From: Methanolobus psychrotolerans
GTDB lineage: Archaea; Halobacteriota; Methanosarcinia; Methanosarcinales; Methanosarcinaceae
Assembly (NCBI RefSeq): GCF_002243045.1
Contig: NZ_MBKP01000006.1
Span: forward strand, 1-64,000
Direction of reading: 5' to 3'
DNA: 64,000 bases
A model generated the notes under the pieces. That model did not search any database, was not told where the DNA came from, and saw nothing but the letters and a program-made list of their open reading frames with translations. Positions 26,921 through 35,195 of this stretch are shown here, piece after piece (positions within the stretch are counted from its first letter, which is position 1; every line of letters begins with the position of its first letter). A program made the translations under genes and the position numbers.

Positions 26921-27720
26921 AAAACCTCCCTGAGTTCCTCCACAGACAAGGGAAAAAAGGCCGGGGTAATCAAACCAGAATCACAGAGCCTTCTTGAAAG
27001 CTCTATTACCGGCGGGAGTTCAATGCCTAAATTTAAAGGATTCCCCTGACGCAAAATGATACGTGGATTCCCGTCATGAATGACACGACCTTTATCCATT
27101 ACTACAAGGCGATCTGCATAAACAAGTTCTTCCAGATGATGAGTTACATACACAACAGTAGTTTTGTTTTCATGCAATTGTTTAACGTGAAGCAGAATAT
27201 CATTCCGGGACATACTGTCAAGCATGGAAGTAACCTCGTCAAATAGTATTACCTCCGGCTCCATTGCAAGGACAGATGCTAGCGCCACTTTCTGTTTCTG
27301 ACCACCACTTAATGTACGGGGAGTGTGATTTTTTTGCCCCATCATACCCATAATGTTAAGAGAACTGTCAACACGGTTTTGTATTTCTTCAGGAGGAAGA
27401 CCCAGATTCTCCGGACCGAATGCAACGTCTTCCTCTACGGTCATTCCAATGAACTGCGACTCCGGATCCTGAAAGACCATCCCTGCCACACGCCGTATAT
27501 CCTGGATATGCGATGTGTCGGATGTGTCCATTCCCTTAACAACAACATAACCTTCACATGGTACCAGGAGACCATTTATATGGCGCAGAAGGGTGGATTT
27601 ACCACATCCATTCTTTCCTGCTATGGCTATGAACTCGCCTTTACGGATGTGCAGATCAACTGAATCCAGTGCCAGTGTTCCGTTTGGGTAGCGATAACTC
27701 AGGTTGTTTATGAAAATCAT
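26905..27720 (-). CDS. ecfA: ECF transporter ATP-binding protein
   Basis: First ATPase of the biotin importer, 271 residues from the ATG at 27720, which has AGG eight bases upstream; a TTG at 27735 would add five residues and overlap bioY. Walker A GKNGCGKSTLLRH, signature LSGGQKQKVALASVLAM, Walker B VILFDEVTSMLD and YVTHH are all present. A heterodimer with the second EcfA is expected. Confidence 0.93.
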   Translation of the reverse strand: MIFINNLSYRYPNGTLALDSVDLHIRKGEFIAIAGKNGCGKSTLLRHINGLLVPCEGYVVVKGMDTSDTSHIQDIRRVAGMVFQDPESQFIGMTVEEDVAFGPENLGLPPEEIQNRVDSSLNIMGMMGQKNHTPRTLSGGQKQKVALASVLAMEPEVILFDEVTSMLDSMSRNDILLHVKQLHENKTTVVYVTHHLEELVYADRLVVMDKGRVIHDGNPRIILRQGNPLNLGIELPPVIELSRRLCDSGLITPAFFPLSVEELREVLCQLM

Positions 27721-27731
27721 GGGACAACCTT

Positions 27732-28274
27732 TCAAATAGAGTATCTGGATGCAATGACTGCAGAAGTCAGCAACTTAAGGAAAGCCCCTGGAATAAATGG
27801 AATCAAGCCAATTGCTACGGCCTCTTGGAGAGAAAGACTTGCAACGTTCATGAGTTGCAAGACACCAAAGAGATAGATTACAGAGAGTCCTGCAAGCATG
27901 AACAGAGCATTGAAATGGACTTTTTCCCTGCCATATCTGTCACATAAAAGTCCGATTATAAAAGCGCCAAATACGAAACCTGCAAGATAACCGCCTGTCG
28001 GACCGAACAGCATACCCAGACCGGAACTACCACCTGAAAATACAGGAAGACCTGCAATACCCAGGAGAAGATAGACTATCACACTTATCGTTCCCCATCT
28101 GGCACCCAGCATTGCTCCTGCCAATAATATGAATAAAGTCTGCAGTGTAACAGGAACAGGACTTACCGGCACAGGAATCTTAATGTAAGCACCAACTGCC
28201 ATCATGGCGGCAAATAGAGATGCATAGACCATTTTTCGGATGTTGCTGTTATGAATGTATACTTTGTCTGCCAT
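27732..28274 (-). CDS. bioY: Biotin transporter substrate-binding protein BioY
   Basis: S component that captures biotin in the membrane, 180 residues from ATG 28274 (GGTGACGAT upstream). Family features: YASLFAAMMAVGAYIKIPVP, VTLQTLFILLAGAMLG, the FGPTGGYLAGFVFGAFIIG motif and a final hydrophobic helix ending RYSI. A longer frame to 28340 would run through the leader and is not needed. First gene of the operon; the promoter holds a BirA box, which argues strongly for biotin as substrate. Confidence 0.95.
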   Translation of the reverse strand: MADKVYIHNSNIRKMVYASLFAAMMAVGAYIKIPVPVSPVPVTLQTLFILLAGAMLGARWGTISVIVYLLLGIAGLPVFSGGSSGLGMLFGPTGGYLAGFVFGAFIIGLLCDRYGREKVHFNALFMLAGLSVIYLFGVLQLMNVASLSLQEAVAIGLIPFIPGAFLKLLTSAVIASRYSI

Positions 28275-28342
28275 ATCGTCACCAATCTTTTGGAAAATAC
28301 CTGCGTGGACTCCGGATATCGAGTGTCCGTAATCATGCAAAT

Positions 28343-28375
28343 ATGTAAACCTGCCGAGAACAGAAGAGTTTACAA
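28343..28375. promoter_or_regulatory. BirA (biotin repressor) operator
   Basis: ATGTAAACC at 28343-28351 and AGTTTACAA at 28367-28375 are separated by exactly 15 bp. This matches the biotin-operon operator TTGTAAACC-N15-GGTTTACAA that BirA recognises in many bacteria and in some archaea. It lies between the TATA box and bioY. A BirA with an N-terminal helix-turn-helix must then be encoded elsewhere in the genome. Confidence 0.85.
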
Positions 28376-28386
28376 ACTATATAATC
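28376..28386 (-). promoter_or_regulatory. TATA box of the bioY operon
   Basis: On the minus strand GGATTATATAGT abuts the BirA box. Transcription should start about 25 nt downstream, inside the operator, giving a leader of roughly 75 nt. Binding of BirA would therefore block promoter access directly. Confidence 0.65.
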
Positions 28387-28469
28387 CTTATGCAAATGAC
28401 TTAATAAATAAAAAGTGACAAAATAAAATAGAATGGACGTGCAGGAAGAACCTGCACAAAAAAGGAATT

Positions 28470-30089
28470 TTACATATCCATATCAGGCTGTGGCATTCCT
28501 GGTGGCATTGCACCGCCCTTGTGACTTGCAGCTACGACATCATCGATCCTTAGGATCATTACTGTTGCTTCTGTTGCTGCGTTGATTGCCTGGGTTTTTA
28601 TCCTGAGTGGTTCAAGGACATTGTTCTCGTACATGTCTACTACCTTACCGGTGTAAACATCAAGACCCATGTTCTTGTTACCCTGTTCATGCTGTGAGCG
28701 CAGGTCAATGAGTTTGTCTATTGGATCAAGACCAGCATTCTCTGCAAGGGTCTGAGGAATAATTTCGAATGCTTCTGCAAACTTGCCGACAGCAAGTTGC
28801 TCTCTGCCCTTAAGTGTCGCTGCGTATTCCCTGAGCCTCAGTGCAATTTCGATCTCCGGGGAACCGCCGCCTGCAACAATCTTTTTATCTTCCAGTGCCA
28901 CACCGATAACACAGAGTGCATCATTCAGTGCGCGCTTAAGACTGTCTACTATGTGTGACGTGCCGCCGTGAAGAATGAGTGACGCTGTCTTCTCTTCCCT
29001 GCATCCAAGGAGGAAGGTCATCTTTGAACCGTGGAGGTCCCTTTCTTCTACAACTTCAGCAGAACCAAGGTCTTCAGTCCTGATATCAGTTACATCCTGG
29101 AACAGTGTTGCACCGGTTGCCTTTGCAAGCTTCTGGAGATCGCTCTTTGTGATCCTTCTGCAGGCATAGATTCCAGCTTTCTCAAGATAGTACTGTGCAA
29201 GATCATCAATGGCCTTCTGACAGAATACCACATTTGCACCACTTGCAATGATCCTGTCAACCATGTCCTTGACCATTTTCTCTTCCTGTTCAACGAAGAG
29301 CTGCATCTGGTCAGGAGATGTTATCTTGATCTCTGCTCCCTTCTCGATCTTCTGGAACTCGATAGCAAAGCTTGCAAGGAGGATCTTCGCGTTCTCAATC
29401 TTTTTTGGCATGTTTGGCCTGACCCTTTCCTTGTCGATGATAAGACCGGTGACAAGTTCAGAGTCAAGGATGCTACCACCTTCACGCTTCTCGATAGTGA
29501 TATCGCTAACATCGACCTTGATACCGTCGTCAGTCTCTTCTACAACTGAAAGCACTGCGTCAAGAGCAATATCTGCAAGGAAGTCCTTGTATTCTCCTGC
29601 AGCTTTTCCTGTCAGGGCTGTCTTTGCCAGCTTCTTAAGTGTTTCCCTGTCGTCTATGGATACATCGATCGTAATGGTCTGTAAGATCTCAATAGCTTTC
29701 TTTGCTGCGTGCCTGTAACCAGATGCAATGATAGTTGGATGAACTCCCTTATCCATAAGCTCTTCTGCTTTTGCAAGAAGTTCACCGGTTAGTACTGCTG
29801 CTGTTGTTGTGCCGTCACCGACCTCGTCATCCTGGGCTTTTGAAACCTCAACTACCATCTTTGCAGCCGGGTGTTCAATGTCCATTTCCCTGAGAATGGT
29901 TGCACCATCGTTTGTGATGACTATGTCTCCCAGTGAGTCAACAAGCATTTTGTCCATACCTTTGGGACCAAGAGTGGTCCTTACTGCTCTTGCAACTGCT
30001 TTTCCTGCAAGGATATTAATGCTTTGAGCATCCTTCGCACGGTTCCTGCTGGATCTGTTCCCTAAAGCGTACATAGGCTGTCCTGCCAA
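28470..30089 (-). CDS. Thermosome (group II chaperonin) subunit
   Basis: ATP-dependent folding chamber subunit, 539 residues. Start is a TTG with TAGGAGG eight bases upstream; sequence opens [22 protein letters not shown]. Conserved: [31 protein letters not shown] at 91-100, and [12 protein letters not shown] in the ATP-binding part. The C-terminus ends in the Gly/Met-rich tail [15 protein letters not shown] that projects into the cavity. Methanosarcinales carry several thermosome genes; which paralogue this is cannot be told. Monocistronic, with a TATA box and inverted repeat at 30191-30222. Confidence 0.97.
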   Translation of the reverse strand: MAGQPMYALGNRSSRNRAKDAQSINILAGKAVARAVRTTLGPKGMDKMLVDSLGDIVITNDGATILREMDIEHPAAKMVVEVSKAQDDEVGDGTTTAAVLTGELLAKAEELMDKGVHPTIIASGYRHAAKKAIEILQTITIDVSIDDRETLKKLAKTALTGKAAGEYKDFLADIALDAVLSVVEETDDGIKVDVSDITIEKREGGSILDSELVTGLIIDKERVRPNMPKKIENAKILLASFAIEFQKIEKGAEIKITSPDQMQLFVEQEEKMVKDMVDRIIASGANVVFCQKAIDDLAQYYLEKAGIYACRRITKSDLQKLAKATGATLFQDVTDIRTEDLGSAEVVEERDLHGSKMTFLLGCREEKTASLILHGGTSHIVDSLKRALNDALCVIGVALEDKKIVAGGGSPEIEIALRLREYAATLKGREQLAVGKFAEAFEIIPQTLAENAGLDPIDKLIDLRSQHEQGNKNMGLDVYTGKVVDMYENNVLEPLRIKTQAINAATEATVMILRIDDVVAASHKGGAMPPGMPQPDMDM

Positions 30090-30190
30090 TTTTTAACCTC
30101 CTAATAATCATAACATTCTATAATAGAAGTAATATTAGTCACAATTGAGTAATGTGTTACTCTTACTGTGCAATCTAAATGCAGGCAGTT

Positions 30191-30222
30191 CTATATAAAG
30201 CTAACTAGTGAACTTTAGTTAG
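30191..30222 (-). promoter_or_regulatory. TATA box and adjoining inverted repeat upstream of the thermosome gene
   Basis: On the minus strand an inverted repeat CTAACTA/TAGTTAG (30201-30207 and 30216-30222, 8 bp apart) directly precedes CTTTATATAG (30191-30200). The TATA box would start transcription about 75-80 nt upstream of the TTG start. The repeat occupies the position where archaeal activators or heat-shock regulators often bind; no specific regulator is identified. The rest of 30090-30306 is AT-rich and non-coding. Confidence 0.5.
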
Positions 30223-30306
30223 TTATAATAAAAAATATTAATCCTCATATCAAAATCCATCACATAAATTAACAGCGCCTTGCATGGAAAATACGTGAAA
30301 CAGTAA

Positions 30307-30717
30307 CTATTGCTTGTTATAAATCGTGTTAAGGTGTTCCCGTAGCATACAATAAATGTAATCCCTGTAACATCCTGCATCAGGTATATCGAAAATGGCC
30401 ATGCCTCCTGCATTCCATGAAACATTTGATATGATTTTTTTTTGCTCCATTTCATCCATTATATGTTTGAGCATGGAAAAATCATCAACTACTTGCCTCC
30501 AATCACCTGCATGCACTCCGGAAGAAACATTTCCTGCGAGAAGTTCCAGTTGCTGCAGAGCAAATGTATATACCTGGAACAGGCGGATATCATCCTTGGC
30601 AAACTCAATTGAACCATTTTTTGCATCTTGATGCAAGACTTTCATGATAAGTGGAACATCAGACGAAAGAAATGCATTCTTCGCTATTTTTTCAAGATAT
30701 ATATTGATTTCCTGCAT
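30307..30717 (-). CDS. Protein of unknown function
   Basis: 136 residues, soluble and mostly helical, with a central GNVSSGVHAGDWRQVVDDFSML segment and ISNVSWNAGGMAIFDIPDAG toward the end. No family was recognised. Codon use is like its neighbours and the ATG is followed by a clean frame, so I regard it as a gene. Single-gene unit downstream of a 160-bp AT-rich spacer. Confidence 0.6.
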   Translation of the reverse strand: MQEINIYLEKIAKNAFLSSDVPLIMKVLHQDAKNGSIEFAKDDIRLFQVYTFALQQLELLAGNVSSGVHAGDWRQVVDDFSMLKHIMDEMEQKKIISNVSWNAGGMAIFDIPDAGCYRDYIYCMLREHLNTIYNKQ

Positions 30718-30876
30718 ATTTTCACACCCGGGACATTAACCCATATTCAAGATGTCCTTTTATGCAAATAAGTATTGCTAAGGAAAGATGAAAAGAAGAA
30801 TACAAAAGAACAAATGCGATGACCAGTGTTTCACATGTTAACAAGGCCTTTTGAAACTGCATGCGTAGTTACAGGC

Positions 30877-31032
30877 CTAACATGACATCAGTGACTGGAT
30901 GCAGGCGCTTTTAATAAAGTTGATCATGTCGCACCTGAGTTCGAATTCCTGTTCAGAAAGTTCGTCTGTTTCAATATATCTGCAGAACATTTCCCTGAAT
31001 TCATCGAATCTCTTTTCATCTTGTTCCTTCAT
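30877..31032 (-). CDS. Small acidic protein, unknown
   Basis: A 51-residue protein beginning MKEQDEKRFDEFREMFCRYI and ending with three Cys in the last 22 residues. The ATG at 31032 has a strong AGAGGGGA ribosome site four bases upstream, and the amphipathic helical pattern is regular, so it is probably expressed. The frame extends to 31062 without a ribosome site. No family was recognised. Confidence 0.55.
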   Translation of the reverse strand: MKEQDEKRFDEFREMFCRYIETDELSEQEFELRCDMINFIKSACIQSLMSC

Positions 31033-31216
31033 AGATTCCCCTCTAATTTTGTGATATTGCATAAATTAGATATATATTCAACCGTATTATATAAAAATAT
31101 TATGTTGCTGATTCCTCTCAAAAAGCACAATCTATAGATTAATTTAGAAAAATAGGGAGAAATATTCTGAGATTTCAACCATGAACTTCTGAAAATTAAA
31201 AAAAGAGAGAAGCTAT

Positions 31217-31537
31217 TTACTCACTGCCACCTATATTGATACTGTATTCAAAGTTATCTGTGTTGCCGGAGAAAATACTTATTTCCCATTCCCCTATGAC
31301 ACCAGTTGCCTCATAGACCTCGGAGTAGGTTGTGGAATATTGCTGGTATGCAGATGACACAGATGAATACAATACCAGATTATTGCTTCCGAAATTCACA
31401 GAGCCTTTGCTCACTGCCTTTACCAGTTTAAGTTCAACTTCTTTGTCACAATTCATCAACACATGGTCAAAGGATGGCTGGCATTGCATGAAGGGAAAAT
31501 AGCCGCAACTAACATCACAATGTGAAACAAAGATCAA
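31217..31537 (-). pseudogene. Possible remnant of a secreted protein
   Basis: The C-terminal 80 residues (VNFGSNNLVLYSSVSS, GVIGEWEISIFSGNTDNFEY) look like the end of a secreted beta-sandwich protein and recall the last strands of the 20254 product. The N-terminal part in this frame starts in the terminator of the cytochrome gene and is not credible. In another frame a short hydrophobic run MLVAAIFPSCNASHPL resembles a signal peptide before a stop, which suggests a frameshifted or truncated gene. Weak evidence. Confidence 0.35.
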
Positions 31538-31572
31538 AAAAGGATGTGGTGTGATCTATTACACACCACACA
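31535..31572 (-). terminator. Intrinsic-type terminator after the octahaem cytochrome gene
   Basis: On the minus strand TGTGGTGTG and CACACCACA form a 9-bp perfect stem with an 8-base loop, followed by CCTTTTTTG. It lies directly after the cytochrome stop. Confidence 0.7.
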
Positions 31573-31576
31573 GACC

Positions 31577-33118
31577 TTACTTGCGTTTTTTGATAATCAC
31601 TGCAGCAAGTAGACCGAATAATCCCACGAAAAATTCAAATCCAGGGCTTGATTCTACTGACCCTGATTCTGCATATTCTGAGGTTGTACCCATTGATTCG
31701 ATCTCTTTGAGCTCTTTACCACTGATAGCTCTCTCACCAAATATCATAGGGTCACCTTCGTAACCCAGAGCAGCAAAGTCCATTTTTCCGCCATCAAGAT
31801 GGCAATCTATGCATCCAAGAGCATCTTCTTTCGGGGCCACTTCATGGTTTATACTTTCATACAGCGATGTTTCCACAAACTCATATTGACCGCTGTAGGG
31901 CATGTCAACATAATCCATTCCAGCCCGGGATGCCCTGTCCCAATCATAGCTGGCCCAGTAAGAGTCTTCCCCTCCAAACAGATCAGGTATGATCAGATAA
32001 TTGTATTTTGCATCACTTATCTGTTTTGCAAGATGGATCTTGAACGGATATATTTTAGAATTCACATCATAACGATCACCCAATGGAGCAGAGAGAACGG
32101 TCACACCCTCCGAAGCAACCTCGTCCCCCAGGAAATATTTATCGAAGCTTCCATTGAACCAAGTATATGTAGGGGTTACGTTCATACCCCATACGAATTC
32201 GCCCTTCATCATGTTATAGGTGGCCTGCCCATATTCATCGGTTGGTATGTTATCAATGTCCTGTCCTGCTTTGGACCAGTCCCAATACATCTTTGTTGGT
32301 ACCTCACGGGCAAATGCCGGTATGTGACATGTTTGACAGGCAATGGAATCCGAGTGATCATTGATACGATCCTTATATTCACCCTGATGAGGTGTGTCAC
32401 CATGACAATCGGAACACAACACTCTACATTCAGACCCGGGAACACCGGCAAAGCGGCCTGCTACATTGTGTGCAGTTGTTTTGTGACAATTCTGGCACTG
32501 GAAATCCATTCCACCCATATGAACGTCAAGTTCCCTTGAAGGATCAAGCAATGCAGATGACATGTCACCATGCTTTACGTTGTCACCACCACCACCATAG
32601 AAGTGACAATTGCCACCACATGTGTCCCGTGTGGGACTTCCCACACTTTGGGCCACAGCTGCAAGGTCAACTGATGGGTCGACTGCTCCTGCAGCCGTAG
32701 GTATTTTCTTGTAGGTTCCTGTGGTCTCATGGCACACTACACAATCTATGTTCGATTCATTGGTGAAGTCAAAGGTGTTATCCTCCCAGCCGTAACCGGT
32801 GTGGCAGGAAGTACAGCGAGGCTCATTGGATGCGACTGCAACGCAAAAATTATTGATCACTGTCCGCTTGCCTTCTCCTTGAAATTTTTCTTCTTCACAT
32901 CCGCACTCTGCACATGTTGTCCAGAGCCAGTGAGTTGAATTCAACATGTCTGTAGCCTGTTCAGAATGGCATGAGATGCACTCAGCGGTCACATCCTGTC
33001 CTACCTCGTAAGAACCATCAAGGAATGAATGGTTCAGATACGCTGCAGAGGATGGTAAAGACAATGCCACCACGCAAGCCAGCAAACAACAGAACAAAAT
33101 ATAATTATTATGTTTCAT
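31577..33118 (-). CDS. Octahaem c-type cytochrome, tetrathionate-reductase-like, PGF-CTERM anchored
   Basis: Exported multihaem cytochrome, 513 residues from ATG 33118 (GGAG six bases upstream). After a signal peptide (about 1-27) there are seven CxxCH motifs (CISCH, CTSCH, CVVCH, CQNCH, CSDCH, CQTCH, CIDCH) and one CGGNCH, a CxxxCH site, giving eight likely haems. Haem order and length recall octahaem tetrathionate reductase-type proteins; the true substrate is unknown. The C-terminus SSPGFEFFVGLFGLLAAVII plus KKRK is a PGF-CTERM signal, so an archaeosortase should transfer it to a lipid anchor on the S-layer side. A role in extracellular electron transfer is inferred. A Cys-Ala-Glu-Cys-Gly-Cys stretch near residue 70 has no haem His. 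Confidence 0.9.
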   Translation of the reverse strand: MKHNNYILFCCLLACVVALSLPSSAAYLNHSFLDGSYEVGQDVTAECISCHSEQATDMLNSTHWLWTTCAECGCEEEKFQGEGKRTVINNFCVAVASNEPRCTSCHTGYGWEDNTFDFTNESNIDCVVCHETTGTYKKIPTAAGAVDPSVDLAAVAQSVGSPTRDTCGGNCHFYGGGGDNVKHGDMSSALLDPSRELDVHMGGMDFQCQNCHKTTAHNVAGRFAGVPGSECRVLCSDCHGDTPHQGEYKDRINDHSDSIACQTCHIPAFAREVPTKMYWDWSKAGQDIDNIPTDEYGQATYNMMKGEFVWGMNVTPTYTWFNGSFDKYFLGDEVASEGVTVLSAPLGDRYDVNSKIYPFKIHLAKQISDAKYNYLIIPDLFGGEDSYWASYDWDRASRAGMDYVDMPYSGQYEFVETSLYESINHEVAPKEDALGCIDCHLDGGKMDFAALGYEGDPMIFGERAISGKELKEIESMGTTSEYAESGSVESSPGFEFFVGLFGLLAAVIIKKRK

Positions 33119-33495
33119 TTTACACTCCATTAATAAAGACTATCCAGCTTAATTTAGTACTAACAAAGTTGAAAAGTGCTTCTATTTAAATATGAGGGAA
33201 AGCTGCTGAAAGTTTACGAGTACACAGCGTTAACTGTATGCATTCTAGATACTGGAGGAAGAGCGACGAGTCTAAAAACAGGAGTTGAACACGAATAGAG
33301 AACAAAGGAAAAATCAAAACACAAATGCTCTCCGTTCAAGGTGTTAATATGAGCTGCCGCAGCTTTCACCACTACCCTGCTGCTTTCCATGGATGCCAAA
33401 AAACTTACGTTCTTGATTGTCAGGCCCATTGCCTTACCCCGGATTCGATATACAGGTGCCTTCAAAAGTTATTGGATCCATGCCCAGCTTTTGAT
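33119..33495. other. Non-coding or unassignable stretch
   Basis: The part next to the cytochrome gene is an AT-rich leader. Between 33214 and 33465 an 83-residue frame on the minus strand (NVSFLASMESSRVVVKAAAA) exists, but it matches no family I know and overlaps frames on the other strand, so I do not call it. Slightly higher GC at 33330-33480 could mark a decayed gene. Confidence 0.4.
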
Positions 33496-33792
33496 TTAGC
33501 CATGAAGGATCACCATAGTATTACTGACAGTTGCAAGAAGGCCAATGCCGGATACTGCATATCTTGTGATGTTCCAGTAGTAGCGGTCTGCATTCCTGTA
33601 GACATGGTATAACAGGAAGATAAAGCCTATTTTGAGAGGAATAAGCGAAATATATCCATATATTGTGAAGATATAGAACATAACAGGATTACCTTCATAG
33701 AACAGACCTGTCCCTAATGCATAAAATGTTGTTATGGTATCTCCTAAAATGTATAGGAGCAATACAAGCTTTATATCCCCTACAAAAGACAT
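33496..33792 (-). CDS. DUF5658-type small membrane protein
   Basis: 98 residues with three membrane helices. The first carries LLLYILGDTITTFYALGTG followed by EGNPVMFYIF, the GDxxTTxxAL...EGNP pattern of a widespread small archaeal membrane family (DUF5658-like). The last helix is SGIGLLATVSNTMVILHG. Function unknown. It stands alone. Confidence 0.65.
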   Translation of the reverse strand: MSFVGDIKLVLLLYILGDTITTFYALGTGLFYEGNPVMFYIFTIYGYISLIPLKIGFIFLLYHVYRNADRYYWNITRYAVSGIGLLATVSNTMVILHG

Positions 33793-34091
33793 GTGAAACC
33801 CACTCTTGTTCTAATACTGGAAAGTGTATACCTGCAAACGATACCCTTAGCTATCGGATAAATTTTGTTGTCTGAATATACCGGATAGACCCCTATCGGT
33901 AAACTCCATTAATACTCTATAGCGTAAGAAGTGTTAAATCTTACTATATATTTTTATGATGTTTTGAAGATAAAATAGAAAATATAATTGTCCGAATGTG
34001 ACTTTAGAGGTTATAAATCAACCTCATGCACCCACCCTGATCACGAATGCATGAATAGCAATGGTTAGTGATGCTTTGGAATTATACTGGT
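33793..34091. other. Intergenic region
   Basis: AT-rich stretch with GGATAGACCCCTATCGGTAA around 33885-33902 and no open frame of note. It should hold the promoter of the 33496-33792 gene and the end of the transcript from 34092; I see no further feature. Confidence 0.4.
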
Positions 34092-34901
34092 TTAACAAAA
34101 AGCCAGAAAAGTCAGTTCTCTCACCCTGTCAATCAATTCCCTGACCCCATCTTCCTGCAGCTCTTCACCTTCAGCAACATTGACACATTTATCCCTTAAA
34201 GCTACAAAATGCTCTATAATCCCAGACATCTCCAGACCAAAATCATATGCCTTATTCGATTCATGAAGTTTCTGTGCCATTGCAAACATTGTATCCCCGG
34301 ATTCCAATTCAACACCACCAACTTCACATAACATCTTCAGGCATCTTTCAAGAGCATTTCCGGCGATAATACATGCATGACGAACGGATCCTTGCTCATA
34401 CAGACTTTCAGCTTCTTCCAACTCGCCATTCACCAGCTCTGCCATAACAAGCATCTTGCGACTGTTCTTTGACGATACGATAATATGCCCTATTGTGCGC
34501 AGCATATTTACCTGAGTATCAAAACAGGATATGAATTCCTTTTTTAAATGCCTTTTCTCATTCGAATTCGTGGTGGGGTCCTTCAAATTCATCAGACTTA
34601 CTATCTTTTCATAGAGTACCGTGAAATCCCCATGTTTTGAACTCATGCCCTTGCGTGAATATTCCTGAACAAAATCCCTGCAGGCTTCATACCACCCCTC
34701 ATACTTTAGGATAAGGGCATTCTGCAGAAGCTCGTTCTTGGAATTTATCACACAAATCTTATATTCAACATTTTGTAACCCGGTAGAACCATCATCTACA
34801 CACTTCATCCTTCTTTGAGTCGTACCTTCCAGCAGATCCATATACATTTTTTCGATAACTTCAGCTTCTTCGATGTATGTGTCAATGTCTGGAGTTGCCA
34901 T
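34092..34901 (-). CDS. Helical protein with HEPN/DUF4145-like C-terminus
   Basis: 269 residues from ATG 34901. The frame is open to 35006, but a TATA box lies at 34923-34932, which makes the longer start impossible and predicts a leaderless message. The protein is helical; the C-terminal part SVRHACIIAGNALERCLKML...IIEHFVALRDKCVNVAEG resembles HEPN-type or DUF4145 bundles (arginine/asparagine positions not clearly those of HEPN ribonucleases). Function unknown. Confidence 0.55.
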   Translation of the reverse strand: MATPDIDTYIEEAEVIEKMYMDLLEGTTQRRMKCVDDGSTGLQNVEYKICVINSKNELLQNALILKYEGWYEACRDFVQEYSRKGMSSKHGDFTVLYEKIVSLMNLKDPTTNSNEKRHLKKEFISCFDTQVNMLRTIGHIIVSSKNSRKMLVMAELVNGELEEAESLYEQGSVRHACIIAGNALERCLKMLCEVGGVELESGDTMFAMAQKLHESNKAYDFGLEMSGIIEHFVALRDKCVNVAEGEELQEDGVRELIDRVRELTFLAFC

Positions 34902-34922
34902 AATAGTAGAATGGGAAAAATT

Positions 34923-34932
34923 GTATTTAAAT
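34923..34932 (-). promoter_or_regulatory. TATA box for the 34092-34901 gene
   Basis: ATTTAAATAC on the minus strand is centred 26 nt before the ATG at 34901, the spacing of a leaderless archaeal promoter. The remaining spacer to 35195 contains no gene; a short GGGGTTGGGC-like GC patch occurs at about 34985-35000. Confidence 0.6.
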
Positions 34933-35195
34933 GAGAGGATGAAAGTAAGGGTTTTTAAGGGTAGGATGTTCTGGAAAAAATAAGATTTCAGCCCAACCCC
35001 ATACATCTATCCAGATTTTGAGTATGAATGGCAAAGGCTATTGCGTCCGTGTTCTTCATACTGGTATGAATTTACTTTCAGCCATACACAGGAATTCAGG
35101 TTTACATTGGTTTGATGTATAAAGTGGAGAAATTGGGGCGCATATATAATTGTGGGGGGTCGAGGTGAAGAAGATCGATAAATGATATATAAAAT

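Noticed and set aside
27732-28340. Longer bioY start at 28340
   Set aside because: The extra residues cover the leader next to the BirA box and have no BioY similarity; the 28274 ATG has a good ribosome site.
32881-32940. Extra haem sites in the Cys-rich CAECGC segment of the cytochrome
   Set aside because: No CxxCH or CxxxCH arrangement with a His is present there.
33214-33465. 83-residue minus-strand frame and an overlapping 95-residue plus-strand frame
   Set aside because: Neither shows a family pattern or a ribosome site; they overlap each other on opposite strands.
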